DNA of 64,000 nt, from the NCBI RefSeq assembly GCF_014838735.1, contig NZ_JABUXQ010000002.1, forward strand, positions 1 through 64,000, in the 5' to 3' direction. This DNA is from Limosilactobacillus portuensis. Its GTDB lineage: Bacteria; Bacillota; Bacilli; Lactobacillales; Lactobacillaceae. Under the pieces are notes generated by a model, which was not told where the DNA came from, searched no databases, and worked only from the letters and a program-made list of their open reading frames with translations. The translations under genes were made by a program, and so were the position numbers. Each line of letters starts with the position of its first letter. The first letter of the stretch is position 1. Below are positions 50,602-59,785 of this stretch, one piece after another.

Positions 50602-51927
50602 TCAAATCAAACCTCCAGCAACCTTATCTGCTAATGCAGGGTAAATGGCGATAATTGCTTGGCGGTATTCTTCACCAGTAACCTTTAAACCAATTATCGG
50701 GAGGAAGTTATTAACATCATCGGCTGCATGATCGCCAACGACACTGACACCAGCTAAGACAGCTCCCTCAAAAATTAGGGTTAACTTTCCGGTTTGATCA
50801 TTTTGCCCAGCTGCAAGGCTAGAATACTTAAGATTAAGGTTTTTTGTCTGATATTGACTATTTTCCCTTACTTCTTCCTCCTTCACACCAGCTTCAGCAA
50901 TCTCCGGGAACGTAAACGCAGCGGTTCCAATCGTTGGATATTTAATTGCTAGTGATGTTTTCTCCTCTAGGTAGTTAAAGAGGTACTCTCCTTCAAATTC
51001 AGCAACCGGTGTCAGCTTAGGCTGCGGTCGACTGATAACATCACCAATTGCGTACACATTAGGATTACTCGTTTGCAGGTGTTCATTAACAATAATGCCG
51101 CCCCGATCAATATCAATGTTAGCCGCTTCTAATGCTAGCCGATCAATATTGGGTTGACGACCACTTGTATCGACCACATAATCAGTTGGGATTTCCCCTT
51201 GATCGGTCTGAACAATGAATCCTTCATCTTGTTGACGGACGCCTTGAACGCTGGTATCCATTAAAAATTCGACGCCACGCTTTTCCATTGCTTCCTTTAC
51301 CACTTGAACCTTTGATGCAGGGAAAGCTTTTAATGGACGAGCGGAATGGTCAATGATCGTAACTGCAGCTCCTGCAGCACCAAGCACAGTTGCTAATTCC
51401 ATAGCAACATAACCGCCGCCAATAAAGGTAACATGTTGCGGCAAGTGTGGGAGTGATAGGACATCCCTACTAGTATGCGTAAATTGGTCGCCAGGAATTG
51501 CTAACCGATGAGGACGTTGCCCTGTAGCAATTACAATTCGGTTGCTTTGATATTGGTGACCATTAACTTCAATTGTATTATCATCCACGAAATGGGCATA
51601 CCCTGACTCAACATCATGGCTTTTAGCAATGATCGCCTTAGTCTCTTCTGGCCATGAATTAAACCGTTCTAACTTAGTAGCCATTAACTTCTGCCAATCG
51701 ATTGTTGCCGTTTGTTCGATTCCTCTTCCTTGGAGTTGCTGACTCTGTAAAACTACTCTAGTTGCCCCTTCAAGGAAAATTTTTGGCTCACAGCCATAAT
51801 TTGGGCATGTCCCGCCAAATTCATCCCCATCAACAACTAAAACTTTCCGGGATGTTTTAGCTAACAAATTAGATAGCTTGTAGGCTGCTGGACCAGACCC
51901 AATTAAAATATAATCATATTTTTTCAT
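50602..51927 (-). CDS. Class I pyridine nucleotide-disulfide oxidoreductase (glutathione reductase-like)
   Basis: A 441-residue FAD and NAD(P) enzyme. The FAD motif GSGPAA is near residue 10. A redox-active disulfide is at Cys41/Cys46 (CPNYGC, CxxxxC). The second dinucleotide motif is GGGYVAMELA, and the FAD-binding YAIGDV is present. The C-terminus reads IAIYPALADKV instead of the HPTxxE that gives the catalytic His/Glu in glutathione reductase and lipoamide dehydrogenase. So it is not a standard glutathione reductase or lipoamide dehydrogenase. The substrate is unknown; possibly thiol or metal stress. Confidence 0.85.
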   Translation of the reverse strand: MKKYDYILIGSGPAAYKLSNLLAKTSRKVLVVDGDEFGGTCPNYGCEPKIFLEGATRVVLQSQQLQGRGIEQTATIDWQKLMATKLERFNSWPEETKAIIAKSHDVESGYAHFVDDNTIEVNGHQYQSNRIVIATGQRPHRLAIPGDQFTHTSRDVLSLPHLPQHVTFIGGGYVAMELATVLGAAGAAVTIIDHSARPLKAFPASKVQVVKEAMEKRGVEFLMDTSVQGVRQQDEGFIVQTDQGEIPTDYVVDTSGRQPNIDRLALEAANIDIDRGGIIVNEHLQTSNPNVYAIGDVISRPQPKLTPVAEFEGEYLFNYLEEKTSLAIKYPTIGTAAFTFPEIAEAGVKEEEVRENSQYQTKNLNLKYSSLAAGQNDQTGKLTLIFEGAVLAGVSVVGDHAADDVNNFLPIIGLKVTGEEYRQAIIAIYPALADKVAGGLI

Positions 51928-52107
51928 TTCTTACCCTCCATTTCTCTTGGTCTCAAGATAACACAAGATGGTTTCAAAAAATATTTTTCTGCTTATTCAA
52001 CTTTTCACTTTTACTGTCCATTCGTTTCATTTCGCATTCCCATAAGCTTTCATTCTTATTTTCATAAGATGCCAATTTAATAGCAATGAAAATGATTACA
52101 ATTTTAA

Positions 52108-52124
52108 TTGATAAACGTTTGATA
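52108..52124. promoter_or_regulatory. Operator-like half palindrome O1
   Basis: TTGATAAACGTTTGATA, centred on CG with an AAACGTTT core. It overlaps the -35 of the permease promoter. Its left arm TGATAAAC recurs nearly exactly in O2. Confidence 0.5.
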
Positions 52125-52147
52125 TTTAAAAATAGTCATTGTATATT
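52119..52147 (+). promoter_or_regulatory. Promoter of the MFS-sucrose phosphorylase unit
   Basis: TTGATA (52119-52124), 17 nt, TATATT (52142-52147). Confidence 0.65.
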
Positions 52148-52162
52148 ATTCACACAAGCAAA

Positions 52163-52178
52163 TGATAAGCGTTTATCA
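52163..52178. promoter_or_regulatory. Operator-like palindrome O2
   Basis: TGATAAGCGTTTATCA, a CG-centred palindrome (7 of 8 pairs) placed just downstream of the likely transcription start. CG-centred dyads are typical of LacI-family repressors. No such regulator is in the window. Confidence 0.6.
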
Positions 52179-52206
52179 AATTAATATTTGGAGAGTAATT
52201 TGAACT

Positions 52207-53424
52207 ATGAATAACAAGAATTCAATGGTTACCAAACTCGCTTTCTTATCCGTTTCCTTCATGGTTACTAGTGCATATGCCATTCAAGGTTCACTACCAC
52301 AATTAAAGGCTGCATTAGGAATCAGTCAGCCACAATCGGAGTACCTGGTTACTACTCCTTCATTTGCGGTAATGATCTTCGTTGTCCTTTCACCATTACT
52401 TCAAGAATGGTTCAACATTTCTGACAAGAAGATTATTATGGCTGGTGTTACCATCGTTGGACTTGCTGGGTTGGTTCCAATGTTTATTAGTAACTACACT
52501 ATTATCCTGATTTCCCGACTAATTCTGGGTGCTGGTTATGGGTTATATAACTCCCAAGCTATTTCCCTGATTTCTGTTTGGTATCAAGGCGAAACCCGAG
52601 CGCAAATGCTTGGTTGGCGTGCGGCTGCCGAACAAATTGGTCAAGCATGTACCCTTGCAGTTGCTGGTCTCTTACTCAACTATGCTGGCTGGCATGCTTC
52701 ATTCCTTGTTTATGCCTTTGCATTCGTTGTCCTCTTCTTCTTTGCAATGCGGGTTCCTGATGACAGTAAAGCTCAAGACGATAGCGTTGCTGAAGATGAT
52801 CTCGCTGAGGAACTAACTAACGAAAAGCCACAAGATATTACCAAGATTAGCCCCGTTGTTTATCTTCTTGTCTTATTCGCGTTTCTGCTAGTTGTAGACT
52901 ACGTTGGAATGGAAAACCGGTTCCCTGGTCTTTCTGTTGCCATCAACGGTGAACAATACACCGGTTCATCAATGTTCCTTTCCTTAATGTTGATTGGGGC
53001 AACTCTTGGTGGAATCTGCTACGGTCCAATTAATAAACGCCTTGGCTTTGGAACTGTTTACCTTGGCCTCGGCTTAATGGCCCTTTCAAACTTCTTATTC
53101 GGGTTTGCCGGTCATAACTTTGTTGTCATGGTTATCGGTTTGTTATTAATCGGTTTCCCCCTTCAATTAGTTTCACCATTAATTTTTAACTTACTTCCAG
53201 ACTTGGCGCCTGCTAAGCGACAACCATTAGTAACATCCCTTTGCTTAATCGGATTTAACTTTGGTTCATTCTTCTCACCAACTATCGGGCAATGGACAAA
53301 CAACTTGCTTGGCCAGCCATTAAGTGGTCTCGGCCTTGCAGCACCATTTCCGGTTTACGGTGTTGTCCTGATTCTAATCGGAATCATTATTTTCTTTGCA
53401 AGTCGTCACGCACACAAAGCTTAA
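52207..53424 (+). CDS. MFS transporter (CynX/NimT-like), presumed partner of sucrose phosphorylase
   Basis: A 405-residue membrane protein with about 12 hydrophobic segments and a central acidic loop (residues about 183-205, DDSKAQDDSVAEDDLAEEL). The N-terminal half has LILGAGYGLYNSQAISLI. It belongs to the MFS, with no assigned substrate. It is immediately followed (27 nt) by the sucrose phosphorylase pseudogene with AGGAGG in between, so the pair form one operon. Uptake of sucrose or another glycoside is inference. The permease is intact although its partner enzyme is broken. Confidence 0.82.
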   Translation: MNNKNSMVTKLAFLSVSFMVTSAYAIQGSLPQLKAALGISQPQSEYLVTTPSFAVMIFVVLSPLLQEWFNISDKKIIMAGVTIVGLAGLVPMFISNYTIILISRLILGAGYGLYNSQAISLISVWYQGETRAQMLGWRAAAEQIGQACTLAVAGLLLNYAGWHASFLVYAFAFVVLFFFAMRVPDDSKAQDDSVAEDDLAEELTNEKPQDITKISPVVYLLVLFAFLLVVDYVGMENRFPGLSVAINGEQYTGSSMFLSLMLIGATLGGICYGPINKRLGFGTVYLGLGLMALSNFLFGFAGHNFVVMVIGLLLIGFPLQLVSPLIFNLLPDLAPAKRQPLVTSLCLIGFNFGSFFSPTIGQWTNNLLGQPLSGLGLAAPFPVYGVVLILIGIIIFFASRHAHKA

Positions 53425-53451
53425 TCAGAATTATTTAGGAGGATTTTAATT

Positions 53452-54929
53452 ATGCCTATTTAAAACAAAGCAATGTTAATTACCTACTCTGACTCAATGG
53501 GAAAGAACATCAAGGAAACTCATGAAGTATTGAAGAACTACATTGGTGACGCTATTGGTGGTGTTCACTTACTACCATTCTTCCCTTCAACTGGTGACCG
53601 TGGGTTTGCCCCATACCGTTACGATGTTGTTGATTCTGCGTTCGGTGACTGGGATGATGTTGAAGCATTAGGTGAAGACTACTACTTAATGTTTGACTTC
53701 ATGATCAACCACATCTCCAAGAAGTCAGAAATGTACCAAGACTTCAAGGAAAATCATGACGATTCCAAGTACAATGATTTCTTCATTCGTTGGGAAAAGT
53801 TCTGGGAAGCAGCCGGTAAGGGTCGACCTACTCAAAAAGATATTGACCTTATTTACAAGCGGAAAGATAAGGCTCCTGAACAAGAAATTGACTTTGCTGA
53901 CGGTTCTAAGGAACACCTCTGGAATACTTTTGGTGAAGAACAAATTGACATCAACGTTAAGAGTAAGGTTGCTCAAGAATTCTTCAAGCAAACTCTTACT
54001 GACATGGTTAAGCACGGTGCTGACTTAATTCGTTTAGATGCCTTTGCTTACGCTGTTAAGAAGGTTGACACTAACGACTTCTTTGTCAAACCAGAAATTT
54101 GGGACCTCTTAAATGAAGTGCGTGATATTCTTGCCCCTTACAAGGCTGATATCTTGCCAGAAATTCATGAACACTACACTATTCCAGAAAAGATTTCTGA
54201 CCACGGTTACTTTGTTTACGACTTTGCATTACCAATGACCACCCTTTACACTCTCTACTCTGGTAAGACTAACCGCCTTGCCAAGTGGTTGAAGATGTCA
54301 CCAATGAAGCAATTCACTACTCTTGATACTCATGATGGAATCGGTGTTGTTGATGCTAAGGACATCTTAACTGATGACGAAATCGAATACGCATCAAACG
54401 AATTATACAAGGTTGGTGCCAACGTAAAGCGGAAGTACTCAAGTGCTGAATACCACAACCTTGATATTTACCAAATCAACTCCACTTACTACTCAGCACT
54501 AGGTGACAACGATGACGCCTACCTCCTTTCCCGGGCAATCCAGGTCTTTGCTCCTGGTATTCCAATGGTTTACCTGGTATTCCAATGGTTTACTATGTTG
54601 GTTTGCTTGCCGGCTCAAACGACCTTGAATTACTCGAAAAGACTAAGGAAGGTCGGAACATTAACCGTCACTACTACACCAAGGATGAAGTTGCTAAGGA
54701 AGTTCAACGTCCAGTAGTTGCAAATCTCCTGAAGTTACTCTCATGGCGGAACAAGTTTGCTGCCTTTGATCTTGATGGTTCAATTGAAGTTGAAACTCCA
54801 ACCGAAACCACAATCAAGATTACCCGGAAGGATAAAGACGGCAAGAACGTTGCTGTCCTCGATGCTGATGCTGCCAACAAGACCTTTACAATCACTGCTA
54901 ACGGTGAAAAGGTTATGGAACAAAAGTAA
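53452..54929 (+). pseudogene. gtfA: Sucrose phosphorylase, broken by a nonsense codon and a 20-bp duplication
   Basis: A GH13 enzyme that turns sucrose plus phosphate into glucose 1-phosphate and fructose. ATG 53452 has AGGAGG, but codon 4 is TAA (53461-53463), where related enzymes have an amino acid. The frame then reopens at ATG 53473 and runs with all three catalytic residues: Asp in LIRLDAFAY, Glu in PEIHEHY, Asp in LDTHDG. At 54553-54592 a 20-bp segment is tandemly duplicated, which shifts the frame by two. The correct C-terminal frame resumes at about 54585-54929 ([14 protein letters not shown]). The two lesions make a full-length product impossible. Confidence 0.9.
54553..54592 (+). 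repeat. 20-bp tandem duplication inside sucrose phosphorylase
   Basis: CCTGGTATTCCAATGGTTTA occurs twice head to tail. Removing one copy restores the frame ([13 protein letters not shown]). Confidence 0.95.
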
Positions 54930-55016
54930 TTCATTAAATTAACCGACTGATCATAACCCCTTTCCAATTAATAAGTCCGGTTAAATAACTAGAATTACCG
55001 ATATCTTAAACTTAAT

Positions 55017-55064
55017 TAGGTCACTAATATTCCAGAATTTTTGGATATTAGTGACCTATTTTTT
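55017..55064 (+). terminator. Terminator of the sucrose phosphorylase unit
   Basis: TAGGTCACTAATATTCC pairs with GGATATTAGTGACCTA and TTTTTT follows. Confidence 0.88.
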
Positions 55065-55077
55065 GTAATTGCGTTCA

Positions 55078-55092
55078 TTGTAAGCGGTTTTA
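55078..55092. promoter_or_regulatory. cre-like site at the hydroxyacyl-CoA dehydrogenase promoter
   Basis: TTGTAAGCGGTTTTA fits WTGNAANCGNWNNCW with one mismatch. It lies between a possible TTCATT (55074) and TACGAT (55096), 16 nt apart. CcpA control is plausible. Confidence 0.5.
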
Positions 55093-55151
55093 TGGTACGA
55101 TCAGAATAGAGTTGTATTGTTAACTAGGTTTGTTACAGGAGGATGATTATA

Positions 55152-56039
55152 ATGGCATTTCAAAATGTAACAATTGCTGGAACCGGTGTGCTTGGAAGCC
55201 AGATTGCTTATCAAACGGCATTAAATGGTTTCAACGTTACAGCATATGATCGCAATCCAGACACTGCTAAAAAGCGGGTTAGTGCGCTGAAGACAAGTTA
55301 CCAAAACGATTTGGGACTCAGCGATGATGAATTCAACGCTGGTCTTAGTCGGCTTAGCTTTACTGCCGATCTTGCCGAAGCGGTTAAAGATGCTGATTAT
55401 GTAATTGAAGCTTTACCAGAGAATCTGGAAATTAAGGAAGAGTTCTACAAGCAGTTATCAAAGCTTGCTCCGGAAAAGACTATTTTTGCAGGTAACTCCT
55501 CAACCATGGTTCCTAGTCAGCTAGTTAAGTTTGTCGATCGACCAGCAAAATTCCTGCACATGCACTTTGCCAATAAAATTTGGAAGTGTAATGTTGCCGA
55601 AATTATGGGAACTGAACAAACTGATCCAGCTGTTTTTCAAGAAGTAGTTGACTTTGCCCACGCAATTAAGATGGTACCAATTCCACTGCACAAAGAACAA
55701 CCAGGATACGTCCTTAATTCCCTCTTGATCCCATTTGTAATTAGCGCAATGGCTCTTTGGGTAAAGGGCGTTGCCGATCCACAGACGGTTGATAAGGACT
55801 GGATGATCTCTACCGGTTCACCTGTTGGCCCGTTTATGATGCTCGATGACGTTGGTTTACGGACAGTTTGGAACATTGTTACTAACCTTTACGAATCTCG
55901 CCATCAAGAAATCTTCAAGGTAATTGCTGATCGACTTAAGGAAATGATTGATGCTGGTCACGAAGGACTTGAATCAGGCCAAGGGTTCTATCACTACCCT
56001 AACCCAGAATTCGCGGACCCGGATTTTCTTAAGAAGTAG
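55152..56039 (+). CDS. 3-hydroxyacyl-CoA dehydrogenase family protein
   Basis: 295 residues from ATG 55152 behind GGAGG. An ATG nine bases earlier lies too close to that site. The Rossmann motif GTGVLGSQIA is at the N-terminus. The HCDH segment VIEALPENLEIKEEFYKQL follows, then NSSTMVPSQLV and LHMHFANKIW (catalytic His region), and the C-terminal domain of helices. Family members oxidise 3-hydroxyacyl-CoA with NAD. Lactobacilli lack beta-oxidation, so the real substrate may be a hydroxy acid or another alcohol. A tandem paralogue follows at 16 nt. Confidence 0.87.
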   Translation: MAFQNVTIAGTGVLGSQIAYQTALNGFNVTAYDRNPDTAKKRVSALKTSYQNDLGLSDDEFNAGLSRLSFTADLAEAVKDADYVIEALPENLEIKEEFYKQLSKLAPEKTIFAGNSSTMVPSQLVKFVDRPAKFLHMHFANKIWKCNVAEIMGTEQTDPAVFQEVVDFAHAIKMVPIPLHKEQPGYVLNSLLIPFVISAMALWVKGVADPQTVDKDWMISTGSPVGPFMMLDDVGLRTVWNIVTNLYESRHQEIFKVIADRLKEMIDAGHEGLESGQGFYHYPNPEFADPDFLKK

Positions 56040-56055
56040 AAGGGAGCACGTAATT

Positions 56056-56945
56056 ATGTCATTTAAAAACATTACTGTTGCGGGTGCTGGTGTTTTAGGA
56101 AGCCAGATTGCCTACCAAATTGCGCTTAGTGGGTTTAATGTTACCGTTTATAACCATCACATTGATACCGCTGAAAAGCGAATTAATGCGTTAAAGGCAG
56201 ATTATCAACGTGATCTCAACCTAACAGATCAAGAGTTCCAGGCTGGGTTAGATAACATTACTACAATTACCACTGATCTTCCAGAAGCCGTTAAGGACGC
56301 CGATTACGTCATCGAAGCTCTTCCCGAGTCATTAGAACTCAAGGAAAAGTTTTACGCTGAACTTTCGCAGGCTGCTCCTGCTAAAACGATCTTTGCAAGT
56401 AATTCTTCATCATTTATCCCCAGCCAGCTAGTTAAGTTTGTTGATCGACCAGCAAAATTCCTGCACATGCACTTTGCTAATAAAATTTGGCGGTTTAATG
56501 TTGCGGAAATTATGGGAACTGAACAAACTGATCCAGCAGTTTACCAAGAAGTGTTGACTTTGCTCGTGAAATTAAGATGGTGCCAATTGAAGTTCATAAG
56601 GAACAACATGGCTATGTTCTTAACGCTGTCTTAATGCCCCTTCTTGCTTCTGCAATGCAATTATGGGCAAATGATGTTTCTGATCCGCAAACAATTGATA
56701 AGGATTGGATGATTTCTACTAATTCACCAATGGGTCCATTTATGATCTTGGACATGGTTGGTTTACGAACCCCTTACCAAATGGAACTCAATGCTTATCA
56801 AACTACCAAAGATGAGATCCACCAAACAATTGCCCAGAAGTTAAAAGCAATGATTGATGCTGGACATGTTGGCCAAGAGTCAGGTCAAGGATTCTATCAT
56901 TATCCTAACCCTGAGTTTGAAGATCCTGATTTTCTCAAGAAATAA
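56056..56945 (+). pseudogene. 3-hydroxyacyl-CoA dehydrogenase paralogue, frameshifted
   Basis: Second copy in tandem, with AGGGAG before ATG 56056. It matches the upstream gene closely, with identical runs such as QLVKFVDRPAKFLHMHFANK. At about 56551 one base is missing compared with copy 1 (copy 1 GAAGTAGTTGAC, copy 2 GAAGTGTTGAC). The frame then ends at 56634. The C-terminal part continues in another frame to 56945 (MVPIEVHKEQHGYVLN). The product as read lacks the C-terminal domain and is likely inactive. Confidence 0.87.
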
Positions 56946-56970
56946 ATCAATAGCTATGAAATAGCAAAAA

Positions 56971-57011
56971 GATCACTAACGATGAAATTTCAATCGTTAA
57001 TGATCTTTTTG
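56971..57011. terminator. Bidirectional terminator
   Basis: GATCACTAACGAT pairs with ATCGTTAATGATC and TTTTT follows; lies between convergent genes. Confidence 0.85.
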
Positions 57012-57026
57012 TTTAAGTTTAATTTA

Positions 57027-59386
57027 TTATTCCTGTCCTTCAGATAATGCGCCAAGAAGAGCAATTGCCATCATGTACCAAGCATTGGTGTCATCAAGCA
57101 TTGGCAACTCGCTAGCATCATTAGGAGCCTGCTCAGCAATATTCTGAACTGGTTGTTGGGCTGGCGCTGGCTGTGGCTGCGGAGCCGGCTGCTGCTGAGT
57201 CTGTGGTTGTTGAACCGGTTGTGATTGTTGCTGAACCGGCTGTTGTGGCTGAACAGTAACTTGTGAAGCTGGTTCTTGGACTACAACTTCCTGTGGATTA
57301 TCAGTGGCTTGCGGTTGTTGAACAACTGATTGTGGTTGTTGCTGTGGTGCCGTTGATTGTCCTTGTGGTGCTAATTGAACTACTACTTCCTGTGATTGCG
57401 GAGTAGTTGGTTGTGTTTGCTGGTGAACAACAACTTTTTGTTGAGGTGCAGTCTGTTGTGGCTGCGATTGTGGTTGTTGAACTGGTTGTGATTGCTGTTG
57501 ACTAACCGGCTGTTGAATCACTGTTTCCCCAGCAGGTGATTCTTCAATTACCCCTTGGTCACTACTATTAGCTGCTGGTGAAGGTTGTTGTGCAGCCTGA
57601 TGACGTAACACAGTAACGTTATAAGTGGCGATTGCCGGTGTGTTGTTGTCATCGGTTACTTGGATACTAATCCCTTTTGGTTTACCAAAGTATTCAAAAT
57701 CAGGTGAGAAGGTCACTAATCCGGTACTTGGTTCCAAAATATAACTACCAATTCCCGAGATGGAAATCTTTTCAGCATTACTTACCTGACCATTAATAAT
57801 AAATCGTGCCGGGTGGTTAGCATCAATCCGCGCCATTACTTGATCACTGCCACTAGTAATCCGAACCTTAGAAGTTTGACTCTGACCTTGTTCACCAATT
57901 GTTGGCGCAATCCGCGCACTTGGCCGAACAGCATCAACTGTTGGCTGGTACTGAAGGTTGGTCTGTTCGCCACTAGCAGACGTTATCCGAATAGTTACTT
58001 TATCTGGTTGACCAATAAAGTTTTTATCTGGCGCAAATGATACCGTTCCTGTATTAGGGTCAATTTGATATAGACCAACAGTCTGACCATTTTTAGTTGC
58101 GCTAAGCTGCTTACTTGCCTGACCATTACTAATAAACTCAATTGGCCACTTACTATCGAGCGGTCTTCCTGGTTCATTAGGACTAGAAATAATTGTAATC
58201 TGTGAAGTCTGGGTAACTCCTTGGATATCATGAGTGTTTTGCAACTGAATTCCTAAAACAGTCTGACTGAAATTACCAAGATAACTATGTCCATCTGAAC
58301 CATAAGCAATAAATTCGATTGGTTGCGGACGACCAACAAACGTTCCGCTTGGTTGGTAGATAATCTCATTCTTTCCTCGATCAAGCCGGTAAACACCAAT
58401 CTTTTCATCGTTCAAGATTGCATCAAGTGATTGAGCACCAGCTGCACTTCCGTTAACCCAGAACTTAATGTCCCTTACATCAATATTTGATGGCTTTTTC
58501 TCTTCAATCTTCTTCTCAGGATTAGTCCGTTGATAAAACAGATCAGTTGATGGGTTATCGTTTTGGGTAATCACGGGCAGATTATTTTTAATTGAAATTT
58601 TGGCATGTTGTTCCTTACCTTGCCAACCAACAGTTGATGGGTTAGAAACCTCACCACGAATAATTTGTGGTTGGAACCGAACAAAACCAATATATTCAAA
58701 ATTACTGTCTGATAGGATCACGTAAGCTGGCGCAACCGGACCATTATAAGTGCTGTCAGTTAACTCAAAACTAACCTCAGCACCACGGTGGGCACCCTTA
58801 GAGGTTAACGTGTATGTCCCAATGTTGGTATCTGGAACCGGTTCACCATTTTCATCCATCTTCTGAGCAACCATCTTAACAGAATTTCGCCCAGTATCAA
58901 TGTAGTTTCCTTCAACCCAAATAGAGGTATTCTTACCAAAAATCTGGTTTAAATTATTAGTTAGCGTAATGGGACCAAATGTAGCGGGCCACATTTCATC
59001 CCCTGACGTACTAACACTATAAAAGTTGTCCAGCTCAATACTTTGTGGCTGGTTAGAAAGGTTAGCCGTTTTTTGCCCAACTAAACTGTAGTAAACAATG
59101 TAATAGATATCAGTGTCCTTAGTAGGATCCTTTAAGGTTGCCGGATCAAACGTAGTTACAACGTTACCATCGCTCAATACCGAAGCATAACCACCTTCGA
59201 CGGGGATATGAATCTTCTTAAATGAGCCATCCTCGTTCTGGGTGTATGGAATTGACCGTAATTTTTCTTGCTTTAACTATGTAAAACAACGGATCCGTAG
59301 TGTCCCTGCTCACCTTCATCGAAGTATTCATTAGCAGCAGTCAGTTGACTTGGATCCATTGGTTGATTTTGCTCATTAATATTCAT
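57027..59386 (-). pseudogene. Surface protein with CshA-type repeats and a Q/P-rich stalk, frameshifted
   Basis: The long frame 57027-59177 encodes at least three CshA-fibril-like repeats, each with the pattern NGQTVGLYQIDPNTGTVSF then a PDK/PDF-type segment. A Gln/Pro/Val-rich stalk (residues about 530-690) follows. The C-terminus, SELPMLDDTNAWYMMAIALLGALSEGQE-like, resembles an LPXTG anchor but has LPMLD, and no basic tail. From ATG 59386 another frame (MNINEQNQPMDPSQLTAANE) joins at about 59275 if one T is restored, continuing KQEKLRSIPYTQNEDGSF. No signal peptide exists. It would be a cell-surface adhesin or fibril protein; here it is decayed. Confidence 0.75.
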
Positions 59387-59785
59387 TGTCTCACCGTCAC
59401 TTTGCCTTATTGACCAGCCTGTTACAACCATTAATTATAAAAGTATTACCCCCGATTATTGATTGTAACGGTATAATTCATTTTCTATTCCCAATTGTTA
59501 CTCTTCCTCATTCACAAGATTCTTTTGTGAAAGGTTGTGCTAATGGGGTTAGAATAACATTCGCCTGATAACCAAATTTTAAATTTCTTAATTTAAACTC
59601 TCAAAATAAATCGTATATCTATTTTAACGTAAATGCAATTATTATCATACACTTATCCCTATATAACTAAGTTTATTATTATTTAACTTTATTATACCTC
59701 TACCAGGTTCCTCCGAAGATTAAATGATACAATAAAAGTGAAATTAATAGTATTTTATCGGTCTTTTGTGAAGGGAGTAATTTAA
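59387..59785. other. Gene-free spacer, possible remnant of the surface-protein 5' end
   Basis: On the minus strand a frame upstream of ATG 59386 (reading GWSIRQSDGET) continues the surface protein only briefly before a stop. Short fragments such as MNYTVTINNRG follow. No signal peptide, tRNA or repeat is found. The right part carries the leader of the peroxidase gene. Otherwise AT-rich with nothing recognised. Confidence 0.4.

Noticed and set aside
54704-55016. Reverse-strand open frame at the sucrose phosphorylase end
   Set aside because: Overlaps the C-terminal phosphorylase frame and has no recognisable sequence.
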